NCBI GenBank assembly: GCA_003194525.1
Contig: NBIV01000316.1
Location: 1-57,113 of the forward strand
Direction of reading: 5' to 3'
DNA length: 57,113 nucleotides
Origin: Gracilariopsis chorda
Lineage: Eukaryota > Rhodophyta > Florideophyceae > Gracilariales > Gracilariaceae
Below are positions 54,880 through 57,113 of this stretch, piece after piece. Made by a program: the position numbers and the translations under genes. Under the pieces are notes generated by a model. It searched no databases. It was not told the origin of the DNA and saw nothing but the letters and a program-made list of their open reading frames with translations. Numbering within the stretch: the stretch's first letter is position 1; each line of letters begins with the position of its first letter.

Positions 54880-57113
54880 CCCCCCCTCTGCCACTGACTT
54901 CAAAGGTCTAAGGGGAGCAAGCCACAGTCACTGCGGAACCTTGCCAGCTTAACTCGACCGAGCGCTTTCGTCAGCATATCGGCAACCATGTCTTCCGTGG
55001 AACAGTACTGCAACTGGACGGCTTTGTCGCGTAGAGCCTCTCTGGTGAAGTGAAAGCGAATATCAATGTGCTTAGTACGCTTGTTCACAACTCCATTTCG
55101 AGCAAGGTCGATGCAACCTTGGTTGTCCACGTACACAGTTGTGGGCTCAACCATTAGCGTCACTGACTTATCCACGTGTAGTCCACTTGCGTTGCCAATG
55201 CCACTCCACAGTCGTCTCAGCCAGATCGCTTCCTTCGTCCCACTGCACAGACTCACATACTCAGCCTCAGCGCTAGACAATGCAACTACTTCCTGTTGGC
55301 GCGAGCTCCAAGACACAGGAGCACCGCACATCATGAACACATACCCACTGGTGGACTTGCGGTTGGATGTATCACCTGCCCAGTCAGAGTCTACGTATCC
55401 ATACAGCTGAGTATCAGTCGTGGTGCCATAAGTAAGTCCGAGGGAGCGAGTGCCATTGAGGTAACGCAGAACACGCTTGACCGCTTTCCAATGAGTCTCT
55501 CCAGGTTTCTCGACATACTTGGCTAGCTTGGACACTGCAAACGAGATGTCCGGTCGAGTGCCAACAGAGAGATACATCAGACAAACCGATCACCTGGCGA
55601 TACGGGATGTTCGTCAGAGGCTCTTCTACCTTAGTGAGGTCAGCACCGGAGTCCATGGGAGTGTCCATTGGTTTGCACTGCAAACATGCCAAAACGTTCT
55701 AAGACCTTACGCGTGTATGCAGACTGTGTCAGGTACAGCTGTCTTTTGGATCGATCACGATGGATCTCGAACCCAAGTACCATGCGCGCTTCACTGAGAT
55801 CCTTCATCTGAAAACGTTTTGACAGTTCACGCTTTACGCGATTCATTGTCTCCATACTTGGACTCGCAATGAGCAAGTCGTCCACATAAAGAGCAATGAT
55901 CACAAGCGCTCCCAGTACCTCTCCGGTGTAAACGCACTCGTCTGCGACGTTTTGGCTTCAGACCCATCCAACCAACGAGGAACAAGTACATCTTTGCAAA
56001 CCACTGCCTTGATGCCTGTCGTAGCCCATAGATGGCTTTCTTGAGAAGGCATACCAAGTCCTCGTTCCCAGGTCTGATGAATCCGTCCGGCTGCTCCATG
56101 TACACAGTCTCTTCCAGGTCGCCATTCAAGAATGCAGTCTTCACATCCATCTGGTGCAGATGATAGTTCTGCACTGCTGCAATGGACAGAATCATTCTAA
56201 TGGATGTGAATTTGACCACTGGTGCATACGTCTCGGAGAAGTCTACACCTTCGATCTGCAGAAACCCTCGAGCCACCACACGAGCCTTGTACCTCACTGT
56301 CGGTTCATCGTTGTCGCCAGCCTCATATTTTTGCATAAATACCCACTTGGATGATATCACGTTTGCTGTCAGCTGGCCTTGGCACTAACTCCCATGTGTC
56401 ATGCTCCATCAGAGACTCGTACTCACTGTTCATGGCCTTGGTCCACGCTTTTGAATCAGGACGTGACACCGCATCCGAGTATGAGGATGGGACGTCATCA
56501 CTGGCAGTGAGTAGGGCAGGCCGCGCCACCACGAGGTAGGCGCTCTACGCTCACGAGTGGATCTCCGAAGTGGTGGTGGATCTGGTACGTCTGGCTCAAC
56601 TTCTGTCTCAGCTGTGGGCTCATCGTGGCCACTGCCTGAAGCTTCTTCTGGTGGAGTATCTGGTGCAGCGGGTTCAACTTGGGCAGCATCGGTGGTTGTA
56701 GTAGAGGTGGAGGTGATGTTTGATTTCGGCTTGTCCGAGATGTCGATCTCAGCATAGTCGTCATCATCAACGTGGTCAGTACCTTGATCTGAACCACTAC
56801 ATTCGTCAAACCTCACATCTCTCGACACAACCACCTTCTTCTTTTGCGCATCCCACAGTTTATAACCGTTCGATCCAGATGTGTACCCATAAAGATCGCC
56901 TCCACGGCACGTTGCTCCAGCTTCTTCAGCTTGTGGTCCACCACTTTGTACCAGCACCGGCTACCGAACACACGCAGATTGCTCAAGTCAGGTTTCATAT
57001 CACTCCACATCTCGAGTGGTGTCACGTCACTCGGAAGGGCCTTGCAGGTGACTCGATTGCGCACATACACTGCAACGTTCAATGCTTCAGCCCAGAAGCT
57101 CTTTGGCAGTTTC
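54880..57113 (-). pseudogene. Copia element D: partial gag-pol (integrase end to RNase H), runs off the window
   Basis: It is almost identical to the matching part of C: integrase C-terminal part (about 57080-56810), RT with DVKTAFLNGDL and LYVDDLLIA (to about 55860), and RNase H ending LLPLDL at 54900. Compared with C it has one-base insertions or deletions at about nine places (for example near 55584, 55683, 55950, 56362, 56520, 56890 and 56993), which break the frame repeatedly. Substitutions over the same 2.2 kb are fewer. It shares its 3' LTR with C, giving a tandem arrangement. The rest, including gag and the 5' LTR, lies beyond the window. Confidence 0.85.

Noticed and set aside
1..57113. 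CRISPR arrays, bacterial operons or phage genes
   Set aside because: No evenly spaced short direct repeats with unique spacers were seen, and the gene content is eukaryotic.

Overview
The window looks like nuclear DNA from a eukaryote with compact, apparently intron-poor genes and a heavy load of transposable elements. Eukaryotic markers include an anaphase-promoting-complex subunit (APC5), a microsomal 3-ketoacyl-CoA reductase, an RCC1-type repeat protein, Copia retrotransposons with a half-tRNA-iMet primer site, a LINE, a piggyBac-like element and a Plavaka/CACTA-like transposase. The lack of obvious introns, the short intergenic spacers and the alternation of a small gene island with transposon-rich, gene-poor DNA would suit a red alga, but this is inference. 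A fungus, an oomycete or another protist cannot be excluded from the sequence alone. Layout: 1-7 kb is mostly gene-poor, with small or broken ORFs, a C2H2 zinc-finger fragment and a 74-bp tandem duplication. At 7.0-8.0 kb lies the best intact host gene, a predicted secreted protein joining a transthyretin-like domain to an HExxH metallopeptidase domain, with a TATA box. At 9.6-14.2 kb is a tight island: a proline/glutamine-rich ORF, KCR (minus), a 255-bp divergent promoter region, APC5 (plus) and an RCC1-like gene (minus) that meets APC5 tail to tail. All these island genes carry apparent frameshifts. At 14-28.8 kb only relics are seen, including FG-GAP-like repeats at 16-18 kb and a Cys/His-rich zinc-binding protein at 18-19 kb. 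At 28.8-35.0 kb there is a complete-looking piggyBac-like DNA transposon with long imperfect terminal inverted repeats, a broken transposase and a LINE nested inside it. At 36-40.3 kb there is a 109-bp minisatellite, an unrecognised minus-strand ORF with one internal stop and a truncated Plavaka-like transposase. From 40.3 kb to the end is a nested Copia cluster. Element A (minus) holds gag-protease only, and element B (plus) holds gag to RNase H with frameshifts. A tandem pair C-D (minus) shares one central LTR and interrupts the end of B. C is close to full length, with one apparent frameshift, both LTRs, a polypurine tract and a primer site matching the anticodon arm of initiator tRNA-Met. 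Functionally, the host island encodes housekeeping products (very-long-chain fatty-acid elongation and cell-cycle ubiquitin ligase). The rest is a record of insertion, nesting and LTR recombination. C and D differ more by one-base indels, several of them in short homopolymers, than by substitutions. Some apparent frameshifts in the window may therefore be sequencing or assembly errors rather than true decay.
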